Shown here in pieces: positions 24,201 through 35,324 of a stretch of DNA of 64,000 nt (position 1 is the stretch's first letter; the number at the start of each line of letters is the position of its first letter). The notes beneath the pieces are model-generated. The model made no database searches. It saw only the letters and a list, made by a program, of their open reading frames with translations, and had not been told where the DNA came from. Source of the DNA: Brachynemurus nebulosus (Eukaryota; Arthropoda; Insecta; Neuroptera; Myrmeleontidae); the NCBI GenBank assembly GCA_035578155.1, contig JAPWDM010000003.1:68006142-68070141 (forward strand), written 5' to 3'. The position numbers and the translations under genes were made by a program.

Positions 24201-27200
24201 AGGGGCCAGTCGCAATCAGTGATCATACATGTGTGTCATGTTACTGCGGATAGGTAGCATAGCATGGGTAACACGGGTAACACACTCTCATTGCAGTGAT
24301 GATCTCTGTAAATTGTTGACGTGGTACGGTGTTACGTCACCGACTGTATAACATCTTTTCTTATGAGATCAATTAATATTACATTATTTATTTACTTATC
24401 TATTTTTTTTTTTTTTGCAGCTTCTCTGATTGCGGTTTCATTCGCGAATATTCAAACCGTTCAAGTCACCCAACAAATCATAAATTCAAAACCTACTACT
24501 GCGGTTGCAATTTCACCACCCATAGCTCCCCCGTGCGAACAACCCCCTGCGTGCAATATCCGTTGTTTGAACGTTTACGAACCTGTGTGTGCGCGGAACC
24601 TGAAAGGTCAAGAACTAACATTCACAAATGAATGTTACCTGGCAACTCAACAATGTTCAACACCCGATCAACAATGGACCTTACTGTACAAGGGTGAATG
24701 CCGAAACTGTCGACCCTTTTGCCCACTAATTTATAAACCAGTTTGCGCGCAGAGACTTGATGGCGAGTTGGTTACATACGGGAATCAATGTGAATTAGAG
24801 TATGCTCAATGTTCAACTCCAGAATATCAATTGCAATTTTTGTACGACGGAGAATGCCGTAAATGTAACCCTATTTGTCCGGCAATTTACAAGCCAGTTT
24901 GCGCTCAAAACTCTGATGGCAAGTTGATTACATACAGTAATCAGTGCGAATTAGAGTATGCTCAATGTTCAACACCCGAAAATCAATTGCAATTTTTGTA
25001 CGAGGGAGAATGTCGCGTATGTGAACGCTCTTGTCCCAGAATTTTCAAGCCAGTTTGCGCTCGAAATTCTACTGGCGAGTTGATTACATACAGTAATCAG
25101 TGTGAACTGGAGAATGCTCAATGTTCAACTCCCGAGAATCAATTGCAGTTTTTGTACGAGGGAGAATGTCGCGTATGTGAACGCGCTTGTCCCAGAATTT
25201 TCAAGCCAGTTTGCGCTCGAAACTCTACTGGCGAGTTGATTACATACAGTAATCAGTGTGAATTGGAGAATGCTCAATGTTCAACTCCCGAGAATCAATT
25301 GCAGTTTTTGTACGAGGGAGAATGTCGCGTATGTGAACGCGCTTGTCCCAGAATTTTCAAGCCAGTTTGTGCTCGAAACTCTACTGGCGATTTGATTACA
25401 TACAGTAATCAGTGTGAATTGGAGAATGCTCAATGTTCAACTCCTGAGAATCAATTGCAGTTTTTGTACGAGGGAGAATGTCGCGTATGTGAACGCGCTT
25501 GTCCCAGAATTTTCAAGCCAGTTTGCGCTCGAAACTCTACTGGCGATTTGATTACATACAGTAATCAGTGTGAATTGGAGAATGCTCAATGTTCAACTCC
25601 CGAGAATCAATTGCAATTTTTGTACGAGGGAGAATGTCGCGTATGTGAACGCCCTTGTCCCAGAATTTTCAAGCCAGTTTGCGCTCAAAACTCTGATGGC
25701 GAGTTGATTACATACAGTAATCAGTGTGAATTGGAGAATGCTCAATGTTCAACTCCCGAAAATCAATTGCAACTTTTGTACGAGGGAGAATGTCGCGTAT
25801 GTGAACGCCCTTGTCCCAGAATTTTCAAGCCAGTTTGCGCTCGAAACTCTGATGGTGAGTTGATTACATACAGTAATCAGTGTGAATTGGAGAATGCTCA
25901 ATGTTCAACTCCCGAGAATCAATTGCAATTTTTGTACGAGGGAGAATGTCGCGTATGTGAACGCCCTTGTCCCAGAATTTTCAAGCCAGTTTGCGCTCAA
26001 AACTCTGATGGCGAGTTGATGACATACAGTAATCAGTGTGAATTGGAGAATGCTCAATGTTCAACTCCCGAAAATCAATTGCAATTTTTGTACGAGGGAG
26101 AATGTCGCGTATGTGAACGCCCTTGTCCCAGAATTTTCAACCCAGTTTGTGCTCGAAACTCTGATGGCGAGTTGATTACATACAGTAATCAGTGTGAATT
26201 GGAGAATGCTCAATGTTCAACACCCGAAAATCAATTGCAATTTTTGTACGAGGGAGAATGTCGCGTATGTGAACGCTCTTGTCCCAGAATTTACAAGCCA
26301 GTTTGCGCTCGAAAATCTGATGGTGAGTTGATTACATATAGTAATCAGTGTGAATTGGATTATGCGCAATGTTCAACTCCCGAATATCAGTTGCAATTTT
26401 TGTACGAGGGAGAATGTCGCGTATGTGAACGCCCTTGTCCCAGAATTTTCAAGCCAGTTTGCGCTCAAAACTCTGATGGCCAGTTGATTACATACAGTAA
26501 TCAGTGTGAATTGGAGAATGCTCAATGTTCAACTCCCGAAAATCAATTGCAATTTTTGTACGAGGGAGAATGTCGCGTATGTGAACGCCCTTGTCCCAGA
26601 ATTTTCAACCCAGTTTGTGCTCGAAACTCTGATGGCGAGTTGATTACATACAGTAATCAGTGTGAATTGGAGAATGCTCAATGTTCAACACCCGAAAATC
26701 AATTGCAATTTTTGTACGAGGGAGAATGTCGCGTATGTGAACGCTCTTGTCCCAGAATTTACAAGCCAGTTTGCGCTCGAAAATCTGATGGTGAGTTGAT
26801 TACATATAGTAATCAGTGTGAATTGGATTATGCGCAATGTTCAACTCCCGAATATCAGTTGCAATTTTTGTACGAGGGAGAATGTCGCGTATGTGAACGC
26901 CCTTGTCCCAGAATTTTCAAGCCAGTTTGCGCTCAAAACTCTGATGGCCAGTTGATTACATACAGTAATCAGTGTGAATTGGAGAATGCTCAATGTTCCA
27001 CTCCCGAAAATCAATTGCAATTTTTGTACGAGGGAGAATGTCGCGTTTGTGAACGCCCTTGTCCCAGAATTTTCAAGCCAGTTTGCGCTCGAAACTCTGA
27101 TGGCGAGTTGATTACATATAGTAATCAGTGTGAATTGGAGAATGCTCAATGTTCAACTCCCGAGAATCAATTGCAATTTTTGTACGAGGGAGAATGTCGC

Positions 27201-30026
27201 GTATGTGAACGCCCTTGTCCCAGAATTTTCAAGCCAGTTTGCGCTCAAAACTCTGATGGCGAGTTGATTACATACAGTAATCAGTGTGAATTGGAGAATG
27301 CTCAATGTTCAACTCCCGAAAATCAATTGCAATTCTTGTACGAGGGAGAATGTCGCGTATGTGAACGCCCTTGTCCCAGAATTTTCAAGCCAGTTTGCGC
27401 TCGAAACTCTGATGGCGAGTTGATTACATACAGTAATCAGTGTGAATTGGAGAATGCTCAATGTTCAACACCCGAAAATCAATTGCAATTTTTGTACGAG
27501 GGAGAATGTCGCGTATGTGAACGCTCTTGTCCCAGAATTTACAAGCCAGTTTGCGCTCGAAAATCTGATGGTGAGTTGATTACATATAGTAATCAGTGTG
27601 AATTGGAGAATGCTCAATGTTCAACTCCCGAAAATCAATTGCAATTCTTGTACGAGGGAGAATGTCGCGTATGTGAACGCCCTTGTCCCAGAATTTTCAA
27701 GCCAGTTTGCGCTCGAAACACTAATGGCGAGTTGATTACATACAGTAATCAGTGTGAATTGGAGAATGCTCAATGTTCAACTCCCAAAAATCAATTGCAA
27801 TTCTTGTACGAGGGAGAATGCCGTACATGTAACTCTACTTGCCCGGCAATTTATGATCCAGTGTGCGCCCGGAATCGTGATGGCGAAGTGAATACATATG
27901 GAAATCAGTGTCAGTTAGAATATGCTCAATGCTCAAATCCTGAGTTACAATTGCAGTTTTTGTACGAGGGAGAATGTGGTGTATGTAAACGCTTTTGTCC
28001 CAAAATTTACAAGCCAGTTTGCGCTCGAAAAACTGACGGCGAGTTGATTACATACAGTAATCAGTGCGAATTGGATTATGCCCAATGTTCAACTCCCGAA
28101 TATCAATTGCAATTTTTGTACGAGGGAGAATGCCGTACATGTAACTCTACTTGCCCGGCAATTTATGAGCCAGTATGCGCCCGGAGTCATGATGGCGAAG
28201 TGAATACATATGGAAATCAGTGTCAATTAGAATATGCTCAATGCTCAAATCCTGAATTACAATTGCAATTTTTATATGAGGGAGAATGTCGCGTATGTGA
28301 ACCCTCTTGTCCCAAAATTTTCAAACCAGTTTGCGCTCGAAAATCTGATAGCGAGTTGATTACATACAGTAATCAGTGTGAATTGGATTATGCTCAATGT
28401 TCAACTCCCGAATATCAATTGCAATTTTTGTACGAGGGAGAATGCCGTACATGTAACTCTACTTGCTCGGCAATTTATGAGCCAGTGTGCGCCCGGAGTC
28501 ATGATGGCGAAGTGAATACATATGGAAATCAGTGTCAATTAGAATATGCTCAATGCTCAAATCCTGAATTACAATTGCAATTTTTATACGAGGGAGAATG
28601 TGGCGTATGTAAACGCTTTTGTCCTAGAATTTACAAGCCAGTTTGCGCTCGAAAATCTGATGGCGAGTTGATTACATACAGTAATCAGTGCGAATTGGAT
28701 TATGTTCAATGTTCAACTCCCGAATATCAATTGCAATTTTTGTACGAGGGAGAATGTCGCGTATGTGAACCCTCTTGTCCCAAAATTTTCAAACCAGTTT
28801 GCGCTCGAAAATCTGATAGCGAGTTGATTACATACAGTAATCAGTGCGAGTTGGATTATGCTCAGTGTTCAACTCCCGAATATCAATTGCAATTTTTGTA
28901 CGAGGGAGAATGCCGTACATGTAACTCTACTTGCCCGGCAATTTATGAGCCAGTATGCGCCCGGAGTCATGATGGCGAACTGAATACATATGGAAATCAG
29001 TGTCAATTAGAATATGCTCAGTGCTCAAATCCTGAATTACAATTGCAATTTTTATATGAAGGAGAATGTCGCGTATGTGAACCCTCTTGTCCCAAAATTT
29101 TCAAACCAGTTTGCGCTCGAAAATCTGATAGCGAGTTGATTACATACAGTAATCAGTGCGAGTTGGATTATGCTCAGTGTTCAACTCCCGAATATCAATT
29201 GCAATTTTTGTACGAGGGAGAATGCCGTACATGTAACTCTACTTGCTCGGCAATTTATGAGCCAGTGTGCGCCCGGAGTCATGATGGCGAAGTGAATACA
29301 TATGGAAATCAGTGTCAATTAGAATATGCTCAGTGCTCAAATCCTGAATTACAATTGCAACTTTTATACGAGGGAGAATGTGGCGTATGTAAACGCTTTT
29401 GTCCCAGAATTTACAAGCCAGTTTGCGCTCGAAAATCTGATGGCGAGTTGATTACATACAGTAATCAGTGCGAATTGGATTATGCTCAATGTTCAACTCC
29501 TGAATATCAATTACAATTTTTGTACGAGGGAGAATGCCGTACATGTAACCCTATTTGCGCGGAAATATATCAGCCAGTGTGCGCTCGGAGATATGATGGC
29601 GAATTGAATACATATGGAAATCAGTGTGAATTAGAATATGCTCAATGCTCAAATCCTGAATTACAATTGCAATTTTTGTACAAGGGAGAATGTGGCGTAT
29701 GTAAACGCTCTTGTCCCAGAATTTACAAGCCAGTTTGCGCTCGAAAATCTGATAACGAGTTGATTACGTACAGTAATCAGTGTGAATTTGAGTACTCCCA
29801 ATGCTCAAGTCCTGAGCAACAGTTACAATTCTTGTATGAAGGAGAATGTCGTCGGTGTAATACAATCTGTACGCTGGAGTACAGACCTGTATGTGCTCGT
29901 GATCTTAAAGGGAATTTGAGAAGTTTTGGAAATATGTGTCAGTTTGAGTCGGAAAAATGTTTGTATCCGGAACAAGGATGGACCATTGTTTCTGATGGGG
30001 AATGTCCGTTATTGGCGTCCACGTAG
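21263..30026 (+). CDS. Kazal gene E: giant secreted 35-Kazal-domain protein
   Basis: Exons are 21263-21293 and 24421-30026 with a 3127-bp phase-1 intron; the protein is 1878 aa. Exon 1 encodes MNKSAIFLLL, and exon 2 completes the signal peptide (ASLIAVSFA) after a poly-T tract and GCAG acceptor. A Thr/Pro-rich leader reaches residue 54. Then come 35 units of exactly 52 aa (156 bp), each with six Cys spaced 3-7-14-6-14 and two-residue linkers. P1 residues by unit: Asn 1, Leu 2, Ala 3, Arg 4-21; then Ala, Lys, Ala, Lys, Ala, Arg, Lys, Ala, Lys, Ala, Arg (22-32), Glu 33, Arg 34, Leu 35. That is 25 basic P1 sites of 35, so trypsin-like targets are inferred. NST sequons occur in units 4-7 and in the five CNSTC units. 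No dibasic linkers are present. AATAAA is at 30124. An upstream ATG at 24321 is intronic. Confidence 0.95.
21514..22448. mobile_element. piggyBac-type MITE in the gene E intron
   Basis: TTAA at 21510-21513 and 22449-22452 flanks ends CCCTAGAATTATCATACG and CCCTAGAATCATACG. This is the CCCTAGA start typical of piggyBac. Subterminal AATCATACATCG motifs occur near 21563 and 22236. It has no transposase (935 bp). Confidence 0.85.
22526..22782. mobile_element. Small MITE in the gene E intron
   Basis: Inverted ends AATTGAAGACATGAGTG and the partner CACTCATGTCTTCAATT continue to a shared TGTAACATTTTT block. About 257 bp; the family is unclear. Confidence 0.75.
23419..23454. repeat. Hairpin in the gene E intron
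   Basis: ATCTATAACACCCGT and ACGGGTGTTACAGAT pair as a stem with one mismatch and a 6-nt loop. Related GTAACGGGCGTTAC motifs lie near 23605, suggesting a decayed MITE. Confidence 0.6.
25020..27827 (+). repeat. Homogeneous Kazal block (units 4-21)
   Basis: Eighteen tandem 156-bp units of the type CER(S/A/P)CPRI(F/Y). Units 11-13 (26112-26579) and 14-16 (26580-27047) form a 468-bp block repeated with only two base differences seen by eye. This points to very recent unequal exchange or gene conversion. Confidence 0.95.
27828..29543 (+). repeat. Alternating Kazal block (units 22-32)
   Basis: Units alternate between CNSTC (P1 Ala), CEPSC (Lys) and CKRFC (Lys/Arg). Units 24-27 and 29-32 repeat the same four-unit order (CNSTCP, CEPS, CNSTCS, CKRF). 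This higher-order 624-bp repeat is distinct from the homogeneous block before it. Confidence 0.9.
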
Positions 30027-30130
30027 ACTATGCAATGAGTTTAGCGGAACAAGAATTTTATGCAATCGACACGATGTTTCAGTAACAATTACATAAATTG
30101 AAATTACATTGAAATTAACTTGAAATAAAA

Positions 30131-31129
30131 TCTTATGTATTTGGCAATTGTACTTTTTTATAATGGAAGACCTTTGTAGTTCCTTAATAAATAATGTTAC
30201 TTTAAGAACATTTAAATGGAAAAGCCATTTTTTAAATTAACTCTGAGATGACAATAATATTTTCAGATAAAATCGATGAAAGGTGATTGGATAGCCACTT
30301 ATCTAGTTGAATCCTTTCCAGTTCTTTAATTTTAAAATCTCTTAGTAAATACGATTTTCTCATCGTAATTTTTAACAAATTTACAAATTGAAGCGATAAT
30401 CGTTGACGTGGATGCCATATGAAGCGATAATCGTTATCAGCGTCGATAAGATTACTATTATTTTCGCGCATTATTTTAAAACTCATTGGCAATTTGCGTT
30501 GTTTAAAGTTTGTCCCTGTAATATTTTAACTTTTACCATGTGGAAAATTAATTGTTGAATTTCTTCTCCAAAAGGTCGTTTGGGATGGAAATTGTATTAA
30601 AAACACTGTAATTTTCTTTCAAATAATATAAAATATTATTTATTAGATGTAAAAATATTATCACTTCCGAAACATTGTAATACATATAATTTTACATTAT
30701 GGATTTCTATTTAACACATGACGCCATTTTGTTCTTTGTAAAATTTGTTTTAATTTTAAGTTTTATGTTTAATTCAAATAAATTTTATTATTTTAAACAA
30801 AATTTGTTAATTTTATTAATATTTTTTAGTTTATTTCATTTTATTATATATTTAATTTCATTCAATTTTAATTTTATGTTTCACTTATTATATAAAATAT
30901 AAATGTGACTCCTTTGTTCACAAAAATAAATTTCAAAAACAAAAGACAGCTTTGCATTCTTAAGTTTAAACAAAGAGTGTATCGAGTGTATCCATCGTAT
31001 CCATAGAGCAGTGTATCGTTTCATTCTTGATCGTGCTTGCATCAACCACATCCCATCCCCTACGAACCCTCCATATATGGTTATGTTCAGCGTCCGGCGA
31101 GCTGATTCGCTAAATGCTGTCACTTACCT
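30131..31129. other. Downstream of gene E
   Basis: No supported gene. A minus-strand open frame at 30232-30492 (86 codons) has no recognisable domain, signal peptide or splice context, and the base composition is that of the surrounding non-coding DNA. Confidence 0.4.
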
Positions 31130-31180
31130 CTTAACCATGTCCCTGCCACTTGTTTTCAAGGACGGGCCAATGACTGTCAC

Positions 31181-31506
31181 CATAGAACACTAGAAGCCAA
31201 CTAACATAAAAAAAGTGAAATTCGCTTGGAGTCCTTTGTAACCCAGTCACAGCTTAAGGCATTAGTCCGTCAGTAGTCGTCGTCGAGTCAACACACCATT
31301 ATATTAACAATATACGCATTGTTAGTTGAACACGTTGAACAGCTCTCTCTGGTAATACGTGTATTGTGGTTGTATTAGTGTATACACATACTACTACAAA
31401 AAACCAAACTAATACACTGCAAACAGTGTGTATGTACACAAACAGACTACGTCACAAACTCATTACAAGTGGAACAGAGGCAAAGCCAATCTAGTTTGTC
31501 CCCTTG
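31181..31506 (+). mobile_element. 326-bp hAT-like MITE, copy 1
   Basis: An 8-bp duplication ACTGTCAC (31173-31180 and 31507-31514) flanks a 326-bp non-coding unit that starts CATAGAACACTAG and ends CTAGTTTGTCCCCTTG. The copy at 39609-39934 is its reverse complement, with one difference seen (CATAG versus CATAA). The 8-bp duplication fits hAT. Confidence 0.9.
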
Positions 31507-31551
31507 ACTGTCACAGTTTGCTAGGTGGCACTGATGGTAGGAGAGTATACT

Positions 31552-31795
31552 AATTAGAGTTGGGACATGTGAGCATTTTTCATCAAATGGATGTCAAAAT
31601 TAATTATCATATGATTGAGTACAAAAGTATCGTTACCAAGTTATGTTTTAACGAAAAATTAAAATTTTTTAATTTAATTAATCTTTCTAGGTTGAGTTGA
31701 AGTATTTTTTTAAATATTTAATTTATTTCCAATTTATTTTAGATGAATCTGATGAAAAATAGCGAACTATCGAAACTCATGTCCCGACTCTAATT
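31552..31795. mobile_element. 244-bp MITE
   Basis: Ends AATTAGAGTTGGGACATG and CATGTCCCGACTCTAATT are inverted repeats. It is non-coding and its family is unknown. Confidence 0.7.
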
Positions 31796-32400
31796 TTAAC
31801 TCCCTGTACATCAACGCCATCTGGTATATTAGTTACAGCGGGTCAGAATACGGTCCATTTTTTTATAATGGACTATATGCAAAGTGGCAGGGACATGCTC
31901 TTAACTAAGTTGGATCTAAACCCCCATCCAGCTCGAATTAACAATTCGATAGTGGTTCAGAGACCAGATGAAACCGCGCTGAAGTTAAATAATCTACCAC
32001 CAGATGTAGCTGTTAACTTCTGATGGTTTGAAACTACCATCATATCGGAGTAGCTTAGTCCTGTTACCGACAGATGTCAGGCGCGTTTACGCGCCCGCAT
32101 TTTAAACACTCATACCGATACCGGCACAAAATACATAAATCCAAAAGACAGAAAGATGAAAAAAATCTGTTTAACGATACGAGATCGTTGCTTTGTTACT
32201 TTTCACAGTAGGATCATTTGCACTAGTCGACTTTCGGTTTTTACACCATCTTCAGGTGAAATTCGATTAAAAATCGTAGTGAGTGCGCTCAACTTCGTTT
32301 TCGTGGGCAATCGACAATTTCCCGCACTTATTACACAGTATACTATTTCACGAGCGCAACTTATTTTTTTCTTAATCAGATTTACTTGTTTTTACTATGT

Positions 32401-32443
32401 AAAATTTTAGCATGTTTACTATCATTAAACATGCTAAAATTTT
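32401..32443. repeat. Perfect 18-bp hairpin
   Basis: AAAATTTTAGCATGTTTA, loop CTATCAT, then the exact complement. It is isolated, with no gene nearby. Confidence 0.9.
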
Positions 32444-32625
32444 CATTGGAATATAACAAAAATTCCACCTTTGATCCCCGTTTGCCATAAAGTATGCGTA
32501 TTTTGCTAAAAATTTAATGCATTTTAGCCAGTAATAAGTTTCGGTTTTATCTTAAAAATTTAATAGAATTCTTCAATGTTAATTATCGAGTTCAGAGAGT
32601 CACATCTTTTTATTCTAAAATTTAT

Positions 32626-32656
<31 letters not shown>

Positions 32657-32688
32657 GGTTTCAGCTAATTTCGACTACCTTAATAATA

Positions 32689-33305
32689 GCTAGGGAGCTG
32701 ATGGCAGGAAAATCTGCAAAAATTCTCAAATATCATAAATAATTGTTTACACCCTGATAAAGAGCGGCAAAAAGTACATACGATAGATAGGCTTTGAGCC
32801 ATTAACCCATCTAAACGGGTTTTCGTGAAAAAATATTTTTTGTAAATGCAAATTCGCTATGTTATGCAGGATACTACGACGGAGGTTTTTTTTTTTGAAT
32901 TGTGGCTAAAATCAGAGGCCCCTATGTCTGCCACCATTATTTTCCTCTTCCAAGAAGTATATTAAATCCAAAAATATAGATTAGAAAGACGATGAAATGA
33001 CTTAGTCGGCCATTTTTTTTTTACATGTTTGTAATTATTTTTTATCAAAATGCAGCGATCTGGACGTCTGTCTTCCACAAATTTGTTATATACTGACTGT
33101 TATTAATACAATATATCAATGGCAGACACGATGCTATGATTTAAGGGAGCTCTTTTTTTACATTTTCAAAATTTATTTGCAAATAAAGTCAGCGCCATCT
33201 GAGCTTCGTTTTAACTTTTTCTTATTCTTGCAGTAGTAAACTACATAACATATTACTATCAACGACGATGCTATTATATACCTAAATTGCCATCAGCTCC
33301 CTAGC
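32689..33305. mobile_element. TA-flanked MITE
   Basis: Inverted ends GCTAGGGAGCTGATGGCA are flanked by TA (32687-32688 and 33306-33307). Inside, AATTCGCTATGTTATGCAGG is shared with the repeats at 35840 and 50525. Length 617 bp. Confidence 0.8.
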
Positions 33306-33307
33306 TA

Positions 33308-34845
33308 TAATACAAATACAAATATCATTCAGACGTATTAGTCTCAATGTAATTATTACTAGTTAGTAAACTGTTCTCATCATCAGTTTAATTTACCGTA
33401 CCTGTACCGTATACCGTTTATAAAATGCTCTGAATATATAATTTTCTTTGCCAACTATTATAAAATATTACAAGAAATAACGGAAACTTAAATTACAAAC
33501 AATTGCTTAAAGCGAAAAGAAATCTAATATAATCATATGTTGCAGTTCTGTTATAAAATTGTTCTACTTGGAAGAAAGTTTTCGCATCACATACTTACTT
33601 ATGCTCTACTACTCGGTGTCTTATTGTTACATACATAGATTAAAGTAATAATAAATTACATACAACCAACTTTTAAATATGTAAGGTAGCACAAACTATA
33701 TACATAATATAATATGTACCATCTACTGTCAGCATTTGCTGAATAATCATAAACATGTTCTTGGTGGCAAGTAGGTATATTCCTTTTTCTGAACTGGATA
33801 AATTTATATATGGCACGTTACGGGAGCACATAAGTACTTACTACGACATCAACTTTAATAACAAAATTGTTTTTGTTTGAGAGTTTGAAAATGACAAATT
33901 TTGTTTTACAAGATTCACAACAAACAGTTTATAGTAAGATAATGTTGTAATAATGACTTCATAAAATGATTTTTACATGTCATTTTCATGGGCGATTTTA
34001 GTGGGTCGGCCGGGTAGGCCCGGGCCTACCTAAAAATTTTGGAAATGTAGACAAATATGTAATTCAGACCATGTAATTTAGATAAATATCGACACATTTT
34101 TAAGCATTGTAGAAATGTCTAAAAGTAATTCTTTTAGTCTTAATAAATTTTGTTGAACCATGGAATCATTTCCGCCATTAACTGGAAAAACATTAGATCG
34201 TGTAATATGAAATGTCGTTTTGCAACCACTTGATCAGTCATGTAATTCAGGCAAATATTTCACATTATTTAATTTTGTTTTAAAATCGCTATAACTTTCA
34301 AAATTTTCAAAATTTTTAAATTATCTTTTCAGGACACATTTTGAAAGGTCTACACTTTCATAAAATGAATTCTCATAAGTCCATACTTGGGAAAACAGTG
34401 GTCCCTAACAGAATCGTCATATAAAATATTTTGGATTGGGGGGCTGTAAATTTTATTACAAGGCTTAGGATTTTCCTCTGGATTTGAATACTAGCCTAAG
34501 GAAACTTTTGAGAACAAATCAGTAAAAATTAAAAGTTAACTATTTTCAATAATTTAATATATAATTCTAACTTTAAAAATAATTTTAAGAAATTAATGTT
34601 GAATAAATAAGTGGTCAACTATAATAGAAATTAATTAAGTCGAATTGAAAATATTTATAATGTAAACATATCTCTATTTCCTTTGTGATAATTTAAATAA
34701 CATGTATATCTCACCTTCTTTATACCTGCTTTTAATATAAACAAAATAGATTGATCAGTAGATTGTATCACTCCAATCGTTCCTGCACATGTTTCAACCT
34801 GATTTAGTTTTTGCATTAGAAAAATATAAAGATATGTATGTATAG
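33308..34845. other. Repeat-derived, no gene seen
   Basis: A hAT-like end (GGGCGATTTTAGTGGGTCGG) starts near 33990. Sequence at 34380-34480 is related in reverse to 44260-44410, and 34500-34690 to 39440-39605. No intact element could be bounded. Confidence 0.4.
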
Positions 34846-35324
34846 ATCCTACAAAACACAGATATTTGGGAATATCTGTACAAAAATGACGCCGAGAATA
34901 TTTTGTGTTAACATTTTAATGTTTAAAAAAATAGTTGAAATCCATTGTTATGCCGAGAATAGGTGTAAATAATTATGCTTTGGTACAGGGACTATTTAAA
35001 AAAATAATCCAAAAGAAAAAATTACAACAAATTTCCGGAATGAAAACTTTTGTTGTTCTCGGCTCTAATTTTTGCTTGATATTGAATAAAAGTAAAAAAA
35101 ATTTGAGCCAAGAACAACAAAAGTTTTCATTCCGGAAATTTGTTGTAATTTTTTCTTTTGGATTATTTTTTTAAATAGTCCCTGTACCAAAGCATAATTA
35201 TTTACACCTATTCTCGGCATAACAATGGATTTCAACTATTTTTTTAAACATTAAAATGTTAACACAAAATATTCTCGGCGTCATTTTTGTACAGATATTC
35301 CCAAATATCTGTGTTTTGTAGGAT
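34846..35324. repeat. Near-perfect long hairpin, 222-bp arms
   Basis: Arms 34846-35067 and 35103-35324 are reverse complements with one mismatch seen by eye; the loop is 35 nt. Ends read ATCCTACAAAACACAG. The motif ATTCTCGGCGTC near the ends recurs at 44110 (ATTCTCGGCGAC). It is non-coding; a minus or plus transcript would form a long dsRNA. Confidence 0.95.

Larger units (their letters stand above)
31136..31896. repeat. Older inverted-repeat element around MITE copy 1
   Basis: CATGTCCCTGCCACTTG at 31136 and AAGTGGCAGGGACATG at 31881 are inverted partners. They enclose MITE copy 1 and a further small element, so this looks like an older MITE hit twice. The exact ends are uncertain. Confidence 0.55.

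Noticed and set aside
24321..24420. Coding start of the giant Kazal protein at 24321
   Set aside because: The stretch ends in a poly-T tract and GCAG acceptor, and the upstream exon at 21263 gives a proper signal peptide and the same structure as the four sister genes.
26841..27149. Minus-strand open frame in the Kazal array
   Set aside because: It is antisense to the 156-bp repeats and repeats with them; it has no independent signal.
30232..30492. 86-codon minus-strand frame next to gene E
   Set aside because: No domain, signal peptide or splice context; it could be chance in AT-rich DNA.
32156..32410. 84-codon plus-strand frame
   Set aside because: No recognisable domain; the region is surrounded by MITEs and a hairpin.
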